43,290 nt of DNA from Phycisphaerae bacterium (lineage in GTDB: Bacteria; Planctomycetota; Phycisphaerae; UBA1845): the NCBI GenBank assembly GCA_029260255.1, contig JAJDDR010000111.1, positions 1 through 43,290 of the forward strand, written 5' to 3'. Positions within the stretch are counted from its first letter, which is position 1. Every line of letters begins with the position of its first letter. Positions 1 to 8,543 of the stretch are shown here, piece by piece. The position numbers and the translations under genes are program-made. The notes beneath the pieces are model-generated. The model was not told where the DNA came from and ran no database searches. It saw nothing but the letters and a program-made list of their open reading frames with translations.

Positions 1-60
1 CCGCGACTGTCGTCTGGCCTAGGAGAGGTTGCATAAGGAAATCTCGAACGTGGAAAGCGA

Positions 61-2949
61 GTGACGGACCGGCGCCACGAAGAGATCGGGGAGTTGTTCC
101 ATGCGGCATTGGAGCGTCCGCCGCGCGAGCGCTCAGGGTTCCTGAGCGAAGCGTGCTCGGATGACGGCATGCGTCGCGAAGTGGAGGCGTTGCTGGCGGC
201 GGACGAATCGGCGAGTTCGTTCATCGAGGATTCGGCGTCGAAGACGGCGGAAGATCTTCTCAAAGACTACAAGTCCGACCTCTTCAGCGGGCGCGTGATC
301 GGTCAGTATCGCATCAAGAGAAAGATCTCGCACGGCGGCATGGGTGCGGTCTACCTCGCGGGTCTCGCCAGCGGTGCGACCGAGGAGCGCGTGGCGATCA
401 AGCTGATCAAGCCGGGGATGGGCACGGAAGAGGTCGTTCGCCGTTTCCGGGCGGAACGTCAGACGCTCGCGGATCTCGATCACCCCAACATCGCCAAGCT
501 GGTGGACGGAGGCGCCACGGACGAGGGACTCCCCTATCTGGTTATGGAGTATGTCGAGGGTCGTCCGATCGACAGCTACTGCGACGAGATGGGCCTGGGC
601 GTCACAGAGCGGATGGAGCTATTCCGTAGCGTTTGCGCTGCCGTCAACTACGCGCACCAGAATCTGATCGTGCATCGCGATCTGAAACCTAGCAATATCC
701 TGGTGACCGGCGACGGCACGCCCAAGCTGCTGGACTTCGGCATCGCCAAACTGCTCAACCCCGGGAATCGGATGCTCACCACGGAACTGACACGGACCGC
801 GATGCGCCTGATGACGCCGGAGTACGCGAGTCCGGAGCAGGTTCGCGGCGAGCCCATCACGACGGCGTCGGACGTTTACTCTCTCGGCGTGGTGCTTTAC
901 GAATTGCTCACCGGGCAGCGTCCATACCGGTTCGCCAGTCGTCTCCAACGCGAGATCGAGCACGTCGTGTGTGAGACGATGCCGGAAAAGCCGAGCCTGG
1001 CCGTCGGGCGAACCACGGAATTGCGGGATACCACCGGCGAGTCGCAGAGACACATTACTCCGGACACCGTTCGGCGGACGCGCGGATTGTCGCCCGAGAA
1101 GCTCTCCCGCTATCTCGCCGGCGACGTCGACACCATCGTCCTGATGGCCCTTCGCAAGGAGCCTCAACGTCGATACACGTCGGTCGAGCAGTTCTCGGAT
1201 GATCTGCGGCGTTACCTCACCGGCATGCCCGTGATTGCCCAGAAGGACACGTTCGGCTATCGCGCCGGGAAGTTCGCACGGCGGCACAAGCGGGGGATGG
1301 CGGTCACCTGCCTCGTCGTCGCCTGCCTCATCGGTACCGCGGCGGTCACCACCTGGCAGGCCGTGCTGCTTCGCAAGTCCGAGGCACAGGCCCAGAATCT
1401 CGCTTCCTCGGAAGCGGCCGCGCGCGAATTGGCCGAACACAACGGAGCGCGCGCCGAGCAAATCAACCAGTTCCTTCAAGAGATGCTCGCTTCGGTCGAA
1501 CCGGGGCAGCAGGGGTCGGATGTTACCGTTCGGGAGGTCTTGGACGCCGCTGCGCAGAAGCTGAACGTCGGCGACGATCAGGATGCCGAAGTGGCCGCCG
1601 CCTTGCGCGGCACCATCGGCGAGGCCTACCAAACGCTGGGTTTGTTTGCCGAGGCGATCGAACACTTGACGACCGCGCTGCAACTCCGCATCGACACGAC
1701 GGGCGCTCGATCCGCTGAGACCGCACGCAGTCACGACGCGCTCGCGTTTGCGTTCAACAACATGGGAAGCTACGAGGACGCGGAGGAGCACTATCTCGAT
1801 GCGCTATCGATTCTGCGCGAACTCCATGGTGAGGAGCACGAGGAAGTCGCCCTCGTGCTGTGTAGCCTTGGGACGGTCATCGCGAACGCCGGTGACTACG
1901 CCGAGGGGGAGCGGCTGACTCGCGATGGCGTGAACATGCTGCAGGCTGCGCTGGACGCCAGCCACCCGTCCGTCGCCAAGGGGCTCCACATGCTCGCGAC
2001 CCAGCTGGCCACCAACGGCGATTACCGCGAAGCCGAGCCGCTGTTTCGTGAGGCGCTGAAGATCCGTCGCGGGCACTTCGGTGACCAGCACATCCTCGTC
2101 GCGGCTACGCTAAGCCGCCTCGGCTGGCTGTTGGTTGAGCGGCGCGATTTCGAGGCGGCAGAGCCGATTCTGATTGAGGCCGTCGCCCTGAGAAAGAAGC
2201 TCTACGGCAACGATCACTACAAGGTCGCGCAGGTCCTCAACTACCTGGGACTCCTCTGTCATCACACTGGACGCCTCACCGAGGCCGAAGCGCACTACCG
2301 GGAGGCGCTGGCCATCAACCGTGAGGTTCGGGGTGACGAGGACTACGAGGTCGCCAAGCTCCTCAACAACATCGCCGGGATCGCGTTCGATCGGGAGGAC
2401 TACGCGGCGGCCGAACCGTACTACCGCGAGGCGACGGACGTGTTCGAGAAGGTCTCGGGTCGGGAGCACCCCGTGATGGTGCATATCCGCTACAACCTCG
2501 CGCGGTGTCTCCACGAGATGGGCGATTACCAGGCAGCCGAGCCGATCTGCCGGGAGGCGCTCGAATTGGCAAGCGAGAAGCTACCCGCGACCCACCCTGC
2601 GCGGGCCAAGGTGCTCACCAGGCTGGGAATGATCCTGATCGACACCGGTCGGTCGGCGGAGGCCGAGGGTCTGTTGCGCGAAGGGCTTCGGATTCGGATC
2701 GACAGCTTCGCGGAAAACGACGCGCTGATCGGGCTGTCTCGCAGCGTGCTGGGGGAATGCCTGACCGCGCTTGGCAATTACGACGAGGCTGAGGGTCTCC
2801 TGCTGTCCGGGTACGAGATCATCGCTGAGCAACACGGAGCCGACCACAAACACACGCGCGACGCGATCCATCGCATCGTCAACCACTACGAGGCTCGGGA
2901 CAAGTCCGACGCCGCCGCGTCCTGGCGAGCGTCGCTCTCCGGCGACTAA
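61..2949 (+). CDS. Serine/threonine protein kinase with TPR repeats
   Basis: A Hanks-type kinase that phosphorylates protein Ser/Thr in the cytoplasm, anchored in the membrane, with a sensor or scaffold region behind the anchor. The glycine loop begins at about residue 81 (ISHGGMGAVYLAG), the ATP-binding lysine is K114 in VAIKLI, the catalytic loop HRDLKPSN spans 205-212 and DFG is 225-227, so the kinase should be active. One membrane helix lies at about 413-433. Residues about 500-950 are a long run of TPR_12-type repeats, for example EAEAHYREALAI. The start is GTG with a GGAAAG element just upstream. In Planctomycetota such kinases often follow an ECF sigma gene, but only 60 bases lie upstream here, so that cannot be tested. 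The target is unknown. Confidence 0.95.
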   Translation: MTDRRHEEIGELFHAALERPPRERSGFLSEACSDDGMRREVEALLAADESASSFIEDSASKTAEDLLKDYKSDLFSGRVIGQYRIKRKISHGGMGAVYLAGLASGATEERVAIKLIKPGMGTEEVVRRFRAERQTLADLDHPNIAKLVDGGATDEGLPYLVMEYVEGRPIDSYCDEMGLGVTERMELFRSVCAAVNYAHQNLIVHRDLKPSNILVTGDGTPKLLDFGIAKLLNPGNRMLTTELTRTAMRLMTPEYASPEQVRGEPITTASDVYSLGVVLYELLTGQRPYRFASRLQREIEHVVCETMPEKPSLAVGRTTELRDTTGESQRHITPDTVRRTRGLSPEKLSRYLAGDVDTIVLMALRKEPQRRYTSVEQFSDDLRRYLTGMPVIAQKDTFGYRAGKFARRHKRGMAVTCLVVACLIGTAAVTTWQAVLLRKSEAQAQNLASSEAAARELAEHNGARAEQINQFLQEMLASVEPGQQGSDVTVREVLDAAAQKLNVGDDQDAEVAAALRGTIGEAYQTLGLFAEAIEHLTTALQLRIDTTGARSAETARSHDALAFAFNNMGSYEDAEEHYLDALSILRELHGEEHEEVALVLCSLGTVIANAGDYAEGERLTRDGVNMLQAALDASHPSVAKGLHMLATQLATNGDYREAEPLFREALKIRRGHFGDQHILVAATLSRLGWLLVERRDFEAAEPILIEAVALRKKLYGNDHYKVAQVLNYLGLLCHHTGRLTEAEAHYREALAINREVRGDEDYEVAKLLNNIAGIAFDREDYAAAEPYYREATDVFEKVSGREHPVMVHIRYNLARCLHEMGDYQAAEPICREALELASEKLPATHPARAKVLTRLGMILIDTGRSAEAEGLLREGLRIRIDSFAENDALIGLSRSVLGECLTALGNYDEAEGLLLSGYEIIAEQHGADHKHTRDAIHRIVNHYEARDKSDAAASWRASLSGD

Positions 2950-3057
2950 ACTCACAACCCACCATGAACAACGCTCGGCCTTTCCCACGTGACCGCGGTG
3001 GCGGACCGCACATGTTGTGGATAAGCTCTGCGCGTCACCTACATCGGGCGCGGTGTC

Positions 3058-6054
3058 GTGGTTGGACTTGAATCGGTTGGCAAGAGCCGAGGTGTGCCGG
3101 TGTCGGAGAAATCGGGCGTGAGCATCTGGGGAGTCGCACTTCGCGCGAAATCGGCGGAGTTGGACGTTCGTGGGCTGGGTGCCCTGGCGGACATCCGGCG
3201 GCGGGGTCTGTCGCATGTCGAGTCCGTGCGCTCTGCCAAGCTCTACTTGTTTCGTGGTCGTTTGGATGAAGCACTGGTGGCGCGATTGGCGGCGGAACTG
3301 CTCGTCGACCCCGTGGTCGAGGATCTTCGCGTGTTTGCCGGGATGGGTGGGAGCGGCGCGTTTGATGTGCCGGCGACGGACGGCGGCACGGGGGGAGAAT
3401 CGTGGGTCGAGGTGCACTACCAGCCGGGTGTGATGGACCCGGTCGCCGACACGACCCTTCGGACGGCCACGCGGATCATGCAACGATGGGGCGTCGCGGA
3501 CGAAGGCTGCGTGGAGGCGGTGCGGACGGCGTGGCGGTTTGCGATTCGCGGGGTGCGCGATCGTGGCGAGTTGGAGTGGATCGCGTCGCACGTGCTGGGT
3601 AACGATTGCATCCAGACGGCGTACGTTGAGGGGTACGATCGGTTCGATGCGCGACCGGCCGATTTCGCGCAAGCACCGCGGTCTCCATTCGTGAAGCGAA
3701 CGATTGATCTGCTGGGGCTCGACGATAGTGGGCTCGCGAAACTCTCGCGCGAAGGGCACTTGTTCCTTTCTTCTGCGGAGATGAAGGCGATTCAGACCTA
3801 CTACGCGGCGTTGAATCGCGAGCCGACGGACATCGAACTCGAGACGCTCGCGCAGACCTGGTCCGAGCATTGCGTACACAAGACGCTCAAGAGTGAGGTC
3901 ATTTACCGCGGAGCGGACTTCGGGCGCGACGGCGAGGTCGAGGTTCATTTCGACAACCTCCTGAAGTCAACGATCGTGGCCGCGACGGTGGAGCTCAACC
4001 GAGACTGGTGCCTCTCGGTGTTTGAGGACAACGCCGGGGTCATCGCGTTCGATGACGAATTCGGCGTGGCCTTCAAGGTCGAGACCCACAATCACCCGTC
4101 GGCCATCGAGCCGTACGGCGGCGCGGCGACGGGCGCCGGCGGCTGCATCCGCGACATCCTCGGGTGCGGGCTGGGCGCCAAGCCGATCGCGTCTACGGAC
4201 GTGTTCTGTCTCGCTCCGCCCGATTGGCCCGAGGAACAACTTCCGCGGGGCGTGCTGCACCCGCGGCGCGTGCTGACCGGTGTGGTCAGCGGCGTGCGTG
4301 ACTACGGAAACCGAATGGGGATTCCCACGGTCAACGGCGCGATCTACTTCGAGCCGCGCTACCTGACCAACCCGCTGGTCTTCTGCGGATGTGTCGGGCT
4401 TCTGCCCCGCGATCGGATCGCGAAGGCCGCGCGGGCCGGGGACCGAATCGTCGTGGCAGGCGGGCGGACCGGCCGCGACGGCATTCACGGGGCAACGTTT
4501 TCGTCGAGCGAACTGACGGACACGCACGTCGACGAGTTTTCGCACGCGGTGCAGATCGGCAACCCCATCGAAGAGAAGAAGGTCATGGATGCGATCCTGG
4601 TGGCGCGGGATCACGAAGACGGGTGTCTGTACAGTTCGATCACCGACTGCGGCGCGGGCGGTTTGAGCAGCGCCGTCGGAGAGATGGGCGAGACGCTCGG
4701 TGCCGTTGTCGATTTGGAGAAAGTACCGCTCAAGTATGCCGGGCTCCGGTATGACGAGATTTGGATTTCCGAAGCGCAGGAACGGATGGTCATGTCCGTC
4801 GGTGAGGATCGACTGGACGCGCTGCTGGAAGTGTTCGCAGCCGAAGAGGTCGAGGCGACGGTGATCGGAACGTTCACCGGCGACGGTCAACTCCGCCTGC
4901 GCTATGAAGGCGAGACCGTGGGCGAACTGGACATGGTGTTTCTGCACAACGGCTTGCCGAACGAGACGCGCGTCGCGGAGTGGACGGGGGAATCGCGGAT
5001 TGCCGATCGCGGATTGCGCATTGGAGAGTGCGACGATGCGTCCCTTGCGGACCGGGTGCTGGCTGCGTTGGGCGACTTGAACGTAGCCTCCAAGGAGTGG
5101 GTGATCCGGCAGTATGACCACGAGGTGCAAGCGGGCAGTGTGGTCAAGCCGCTGGTCGGGCTCGGGGCCGGACCGTCGGACGCGGCCGTCCTGCGACCTC
5201 GATTGGACAGCGACCGCGGGATCTCGTTGGCTTGCGGGCTCTGCCCGGAGCTGGCCGATCGGGATCCGTACGAGATGGCGATAGCGGCGGTCGATGAGGC
5301 GCTGCGCAACACGATTTGCGTCGGAGGCGATCCGCTGCGAACGGCGATTCTCGACAACTTTTGCTGGGGCGGTGTTGATTCACCGCGTGCGTTGGGCGCA
5401 CTTGTGAGGGCCTGCCGCGGGGCACAGGACGCCGCGGTAGCGTTCGGCTTGCCGTTCATTTCCGGGAAGGACTCACTCAACAACCAGTTCTCCCAGAGCG
5501 CGCAGGAAGCGGCTCGTCTGGGCATGCCCGAGCGCGTATCCATACCGGACACACTGTTAATCAGTGCCATCAGCGTGATTCCGGACGTGATGCGGTGCGT
5601 GACCATGGACTTGAAGCGGCCGGCGAGCCGTCTGGTGTGTGTCGGCGGGTTTGCCGAGCGGAGTCTCGGCGCGGCACGCGATATTCATCAACGTGTCGCC
5701 GGTTGGATTCACGACGGTTCGGTGCTGGCGGCGCACGACGTGAGCGACGGCGGATTGGCCGTCGCCGTTGCGGAGATGTGCATCGCGGGCAGAGTGGGGG
5801 CGACGATCGATGTGGCGCCTCTCGGCGCGTCGGTGGATACGGAAACGCTGTTGTTCGGCGAGTGGCGATGTTGCTACGTTCTGGAATGTGCCTCGGGCGG
5901 TGCGATCGGCGGTGACGCTGTCGCGGATATCGGACGCGTCGATGAGTCGCCGAGGCTCATCATTCGCCGTGGCGAAGCGATGCTTGCCGAGCTGACCGTC
6001 GAGGCGATGAGCGAGGCGTGGCGGCGGCCGCTGTCGGCCGTGGGTGGAGTGTGA
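3058..6054 (+). CDS. purL: Phosphoribosylformylglycinamidine synthase, PurS-PurL fusion
   Basis: Converts FGAR, glutamine-derived ammonia and ATP to FGAM in purine synthesis. The PurL core is marked by TWSEHCVHKTL and by ETHNHPSAIEPYGGAATGAGG-like active-site sequence at about residues 340-360. At about 998 residues it is longer than a small PurL (about 750). The first 200 residues hold two PurS-like segments, one starting near VSIWGVALRAK and one near VEVHYQPGVMDP, as in the N-terminal domain of large PurL. It lacks a glutaminase domain, which purQ supplies immediately downstream. The start is uncertain: GTG 3058 is the longest choice, while GTG 3100 has GAGG seven bases upstream and fits the domain start better. 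A short tandem repeat interrupts the frame at 4992-5024 without shifting it. Confidence 0.95.
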   Translation: MVGLESVGKSRGVPVSEKSGVSIWGVALRAKSAELDVRGLGALADIRRRGLSHVESVRSAKLYLFRGRLDEALVARLAAELLVDPVVEDLRVFAGMGGSGAFDVPATDGGTGGESWVEVHYQPGVMDPVADTTLRTATRIMQRWGVADEGCVEAVRTAWRFAIRGVRDRGELEWIASHVLGNDCIQTAYVEGYDRFDARPADFAQAPRSPFVKRTIDLLGLDDSGLAKLSREGHLFLSSAEMKAIQTYYAALNREPTDIELETLAQTWSEHCVHKTLKSEVIYRGADFGRDGEVEVHFDNLLKSTIVAATVELNRDWCLSVFEDNAGVIAFDDEFGVAFKVETHNHPSAIEPYGGAATGAGGCIRDILGCGLGAKPIASTDVFCLAPPDWPEEQLPRGVLHPRRVLTGVVSGVRDYGNRMGIPTVNGAIYFEPRYLTNPLVFCGCVGLLPRDRIAKAARAGDRIVVAGGRTGRDGIHGATFSSSELTDTHVDEFSHAVQIGNPIEEKKVMDAILVARDHEDGCLYSSITDCGAGGLSSAVGEMGETLGAVVDLEKVPLKYAGLRYDEIWISEAQERMVMSVGEDRLDALLEVFAAEEVEATVIGTFTGDGQLRLRYEGETVGELDMVFLHNGLPNETRVAEWTGESRIADRGLRIGECDDASLADRVLAALGDLNVASKEWVIRQYDHEVQAGSVVKPLVGLGAGPSDAAVLRPRLDSDRGISLACGLCPELADRDPYEMAIAAVDEALRNTICVGGDPLRTAILDNFCWGGVDSPRALGALVRACRGAQDAAVAFGLPFISGKDSLNNQFSQSAQEAARLGMPERVSIPDTLLISAISVIPDVMRCVTMDLKRPASRLVCVGGFAERSLGAARDIHQRVAGWIHDGSVLAAHDVSDGGLAVAVAEMCIAGRVGATIDVAPLGASVDTETLLFGEWRCCYVLECASGGAIGGDAVADIGRVDESPRLIIRRGEAMLAELTVEAMSEAWRRPLSAVGGV
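4992..5024. repeat. In-frame tandem repeat in purL
   Basis: The 12-mer ATCGCGGATTGC occurs at 4992-5003 and again at 5006-5017, followed by GCATTGG. It encodes a linker containing IADRGLRIGE between the two halves of PurL. Repeats of the type GCGGATTGC are usually intergenic in GC-rich bacteria, so this copy appears to have been tolerated in a flexible surface loop. Its length keeps the reading frame. Confidence 0.6.
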
Positions 6055-6058
6055 CCGG

Positions 6059-6829
6059 ATGGCGCGTGTTCGCGTGTTGATCGTGAGGGGGCCGGGGACC
6101 AACTGCGAGTTGGAAACGGCGTACGTTTGGGAGCAGGTGGGGGCCCAGGTGCGCACGATGCACATCAACGCCGTGCGCGGCGATCCGGCGGTGCTCGCCG
6201 ATGCACAGGTCTTGACGCTCGCGGGCGGTTTCTGTTACGGAGACGATGTCTCCGCCGGCAAGATCATGGCGATGGAGATGAAACTCTATCTGTCCGACGC
6301 GCTTCGGGAATTCGTCGCCGCAGGGAAGCTGATTCTGGGGATATGCAACGGGTTTCAGGTTCTGGTGAAGACGGGCTTGCTGCCGGGCGACGCATTCGGC
6401 GACGGGCTCGCAACGCTCGCGTTCAATTCCTCGGGACGCTACGAGGACCGGTGGGTGCATCTCGCGCCGGAGAACGGGCGGTGTCGCTTTCTTGACGGCG
6501 ACGGGTTGCTGTATATGCCGGTAGCGCACGCGGAAGGGCGGGTCGTTGCAAAGGACGATGCGACGGTATCTCGGTTGCGGGAGGGTGGTTACGTCGCGTT
6601 CCGATACGTGGACGAGCGGGGCGAATCAGGCCTGTACCCGATCAATCCGAACGGGAGCGTGGGAGGCATCGCCGGTCTGACGGACGACACCGGACAGGTG
6701 CTCGGGCTCATGCCCCACCCGGAGCGGAACTCGCGTCTGACGCACCACCCGCATTGGACGCGGCTGCCGAGAGATCGCGAACCCGATGGTCTACGCCTGT
6801 TCAGGGCTGCCATGGCAAGTTTACGTTAG
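6059..6829 (+). CDS. purQ: Phosphoribosylformylglycinamidine synthase glutaminase subunit
   Basis: Class I glutamine amidotransferase that releases ammonia for PurL. The nucleophile cysteine lies in GICNGFQVL and the His/Glu pair in MPHPE near the C-terminus. The N-terminal VLIVRGPGTNCELET is typical of PurQ. At 256 residues it is of the longer type that partners PurS-fused or large PurL proteins. ATG 6059 starts four bases after the purL stop with GGAG about ten bases upstream; an in-frame GTG at 6044 would overlap purL and is less likely. The two genes form a translationally coupled pair. The stop overlaps by four bases the end of the convergent hydrolase gene. Confidence 0.95.
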   Translation: MARVRVLIVRGPGTNCELETAYVWEQVGAQVRTMHINAVRGDPAVLADAQVLTLAGGFCYGDDVSAGKIMAMEMKLYLSDALREFVAAGKLILGICNGFQVLVKTGLLPGDAFGDGLATLAFNSSGRYEDRWVHLAPENGRCRFLDGDGLLYMPVAHAEGRVVAKDDATVSRLREGGYVAFRYVDERGESGLYPINPNGSVGGIAGLTDDTGQVLGLMPHPERNSRLTHHPHWTRLPRDREPDGLRLFRAAMASLR

Positions 6830-7677
6830 CGCGACGTGTACGCGGTCGGGTCGGATAGCCACTCGATGAGATCATTGAAGTACGCCTCCCGATCCGGGTC
6901 GAACTCCAGCGTGTGGCGTGAGTTGTTGTAGGTCGTGATGACGGTCTGTTCCCAATGAAGATCGCGCACGAAGGCGCGCGTCTTCTCGTTGTCGATGATG
7001 CGTTCGTCGGTGGCGAGCATGACGTGCAGTGGAACGGCGGCCGCCTCACCGAGCTTGAGGCTGACCTTGTCCATGCGCCGGGACGCCAGGAAGAACCCGG
7101 CGGTGGCCTGGTGAATCTGATGTTGGTCCTCGGCCAGGTAGCGAATCCACTCGGGAACGCTGGTGAACAACTCCGGGTCATTCAGCGGGATGTCGTACAG
7201 TCGGTGGGGAGCCGCCACCATCGACATGCCGATGCGAAACATCTCAGCCTTCGAGACACCGACGACCGGGAAAAGCCCCGGCGTGATGAGCGTCAGCGAT
7301 GCGGTCTGAGTCGGGTCGGTGTGGTGAATGGCGGGGACGAGTTTCCCTCCCCAACTGACCCCCAGCAGGTGGATTCTCTCGCTTTGCGCGCGCTTCGCCA
7401 GAAAATCGCGACAAACCAACCCGTCCTGGATGAGTTGCGTTGCGGATTCGGCGTGCCCGCGCTGCTCGGTGTTTCTTCCGCAACCGCGTCGATCGGGCTG
7501 CAGGACGGTGAAACCCGCCTGTGCCAGGCGTCGCGCAGAATCTTCATACCAGCCGCAATGCGATTGGATACCGTGGAAGAAGAGCACGGCGCCGCGCTGT
7601 GGGGAGGCCTCCCACAGGCGAGCGTAGGCGGCGTAGCCATCGGGAAGGCGGATCGTAAGCTCCTCAAACTCGCGCAT
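6826..7677 (-). CDS. Alpha/beta hydrolase, monoacylglycerol lipase-like
   Basis: Probable serine hydrolase acting on an ester or lipid substrate. The oxyanion-hole region is VLFFHGIQSHCGWY, the nucleophile elbow is GVSWGGK (Ser at about residue 108 from this start), and a candidate catalytic His lies near the C-terminus in SRHTLEF. The fold order matches the Hydrolase_4 (lysophospholipase/monoacylglycerol lipase) group. No signal peptide is visible. The open frame extends to ATG 7767, but that would overlap by two bases the start of the divergent glycosylase gene, which has a clear ribosome-binding site, so ATG 7677 (MREFEELTIRLPDG) is preferred. The substrate cannot be told from sequence. 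Confidence 0.8.
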   Translation of the reverse strand: MREFEELTIRLPDGYAAYARLWEASPQRGAVLFFHGIQSHCGWYEDSARRLAQAGFTVLQPDRRGCGRNTEQRGHAESATQLIQDGLVCRDFLAKRAQSERIHLLGVSWGGKLVPAIHHTDPTQTASLTLITPGLFPVVGVSKAEMFRIGMSMVAAPHRLYDIPLNDPELFTSVPEWIRYLAEDQHQIHQATAGFFLASRRMDKVSLKLGEAAAVPLHVMLATDERIIDNEKTRAFVRDLHWEQTVITTYNNSRHTLEFDPDREAYFNDLIEWLSDPTAYTSR

Positions 7678-7765
7678 GGGGCGGATGATACCGCCATCTT
7701 CGGTGGACGCCCATGCAAAAACGGGGTATCCGTATGAGGTGACGGCTTGAGGAGAAACGACCGGC

Positions 7766-8530
7766 ATGAATGACGGCGGCGGCGAGTTCGAAAGTCGAAA
7801 GAGGTCTGCCGTGTTGGGTGCGCTGGCTCAGCAGCTTGCGTCGGATCGCCTGCTTGGCGTACGGGAAGTGCCGTTCGTTTTGTCGGAAGCCGCCTTCCGC
7901 CCGGTTGGAGCCTTGTGCGTGGCAGACGTCGCGGACAAGTCCGGCGCGCTCGTGCGGCTGGACCGAGAACGCGTCCAAGGTTGTCGGGCGTGCTCGCTGT
8001 GTGAGACGCGGACGAATACGGTGTTCGGATCCGGCAGCTCGGCCGCGCGGCTGGTATTCGTGGGCGAAGCGCCGGGTTTTCATGAGGACAAGCAGGGCAA
8101 ACCATTCGTCGGTCGAGCCGGTGATCTGTTGACCAAGATGACCGATGCCATGGGGCTGCGTCGGGACGATGTCTACATCTGCAACGTTCTCAAGTGCCGC
8201 CCACCGAACAACCGCGACCCCGCCCCCGACGAGATCGTTGCGTGTAGCGCCTACCTGCTCGAACAGCTCTCGATCATTCAGCCGGAAGTGATCGTGGCGC
8301 TGGGCGCGCCGGCGGCCCGCACGCTGTTGAACACCAGTGATTCGATCGGTCGACTCCGTGGGCGCTTTCATGATTTTCATGTGTCGGGGAAGCCGACGAG
8401 CGGTTCGCCGACCCCGCTCATGCCGACCTATCACCCGGCGTATCTACTTCGCAACCCGGCAGAGAAACGCAAGGCCTGGGCCGACCTGCAGATCGTGATG
8501 AAGCTCCTCGGTTTGCCTACCGTCCGCTAG
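7766..8530 (+). CDS. Uracil-DNA glycosylase, type 4 (Fe-S)
   Basis: Removes uracil from DNA to start base-excision repair. Residues about 92-245 form the UDG family 4/5 core: GEAPGFHEDKQGKPFVGRAG (motif A region) and MPTYHPAYLLRNP near the end. Four cysteines fit the 4Fe-4S cluster: the pair in GCRACSLC (73-79), C144 in NVLKCRPP and C160 fifteen residues later. The first 65 residues are an extra N-terminal arm, common in this family. ATG 7766 is set by GAGGAGAAA nine bases upstream. The gene is head-to-head with the hydrolase and convergent with the sensor kinase. Confidence 0.93.
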   Translation: MNDGGGEFESRKRSAVLGALAQQLASDRLLGVREVPFVLSEAAFRPVGALCVADVADKSGALVRLDRERVQGCRACSLCETRTNTVFGSGSSAARLVFVGEAPGFHEDKQGKPFVGRAGDLLTKMTDAMGLRRDDVYICNVLKCRPPNNRDPAPDEIVACSAYLLEQLSIIQPEVIVALGAPAARTLLNTSDSIGRLRGRFHDFHVSGKPTSGSPTPLMPTYHPAYLLRNPAEKRKAWADLQIVMKLLGLPTVR

Positions 8531-8543
8531 AGAACAAGGCACG

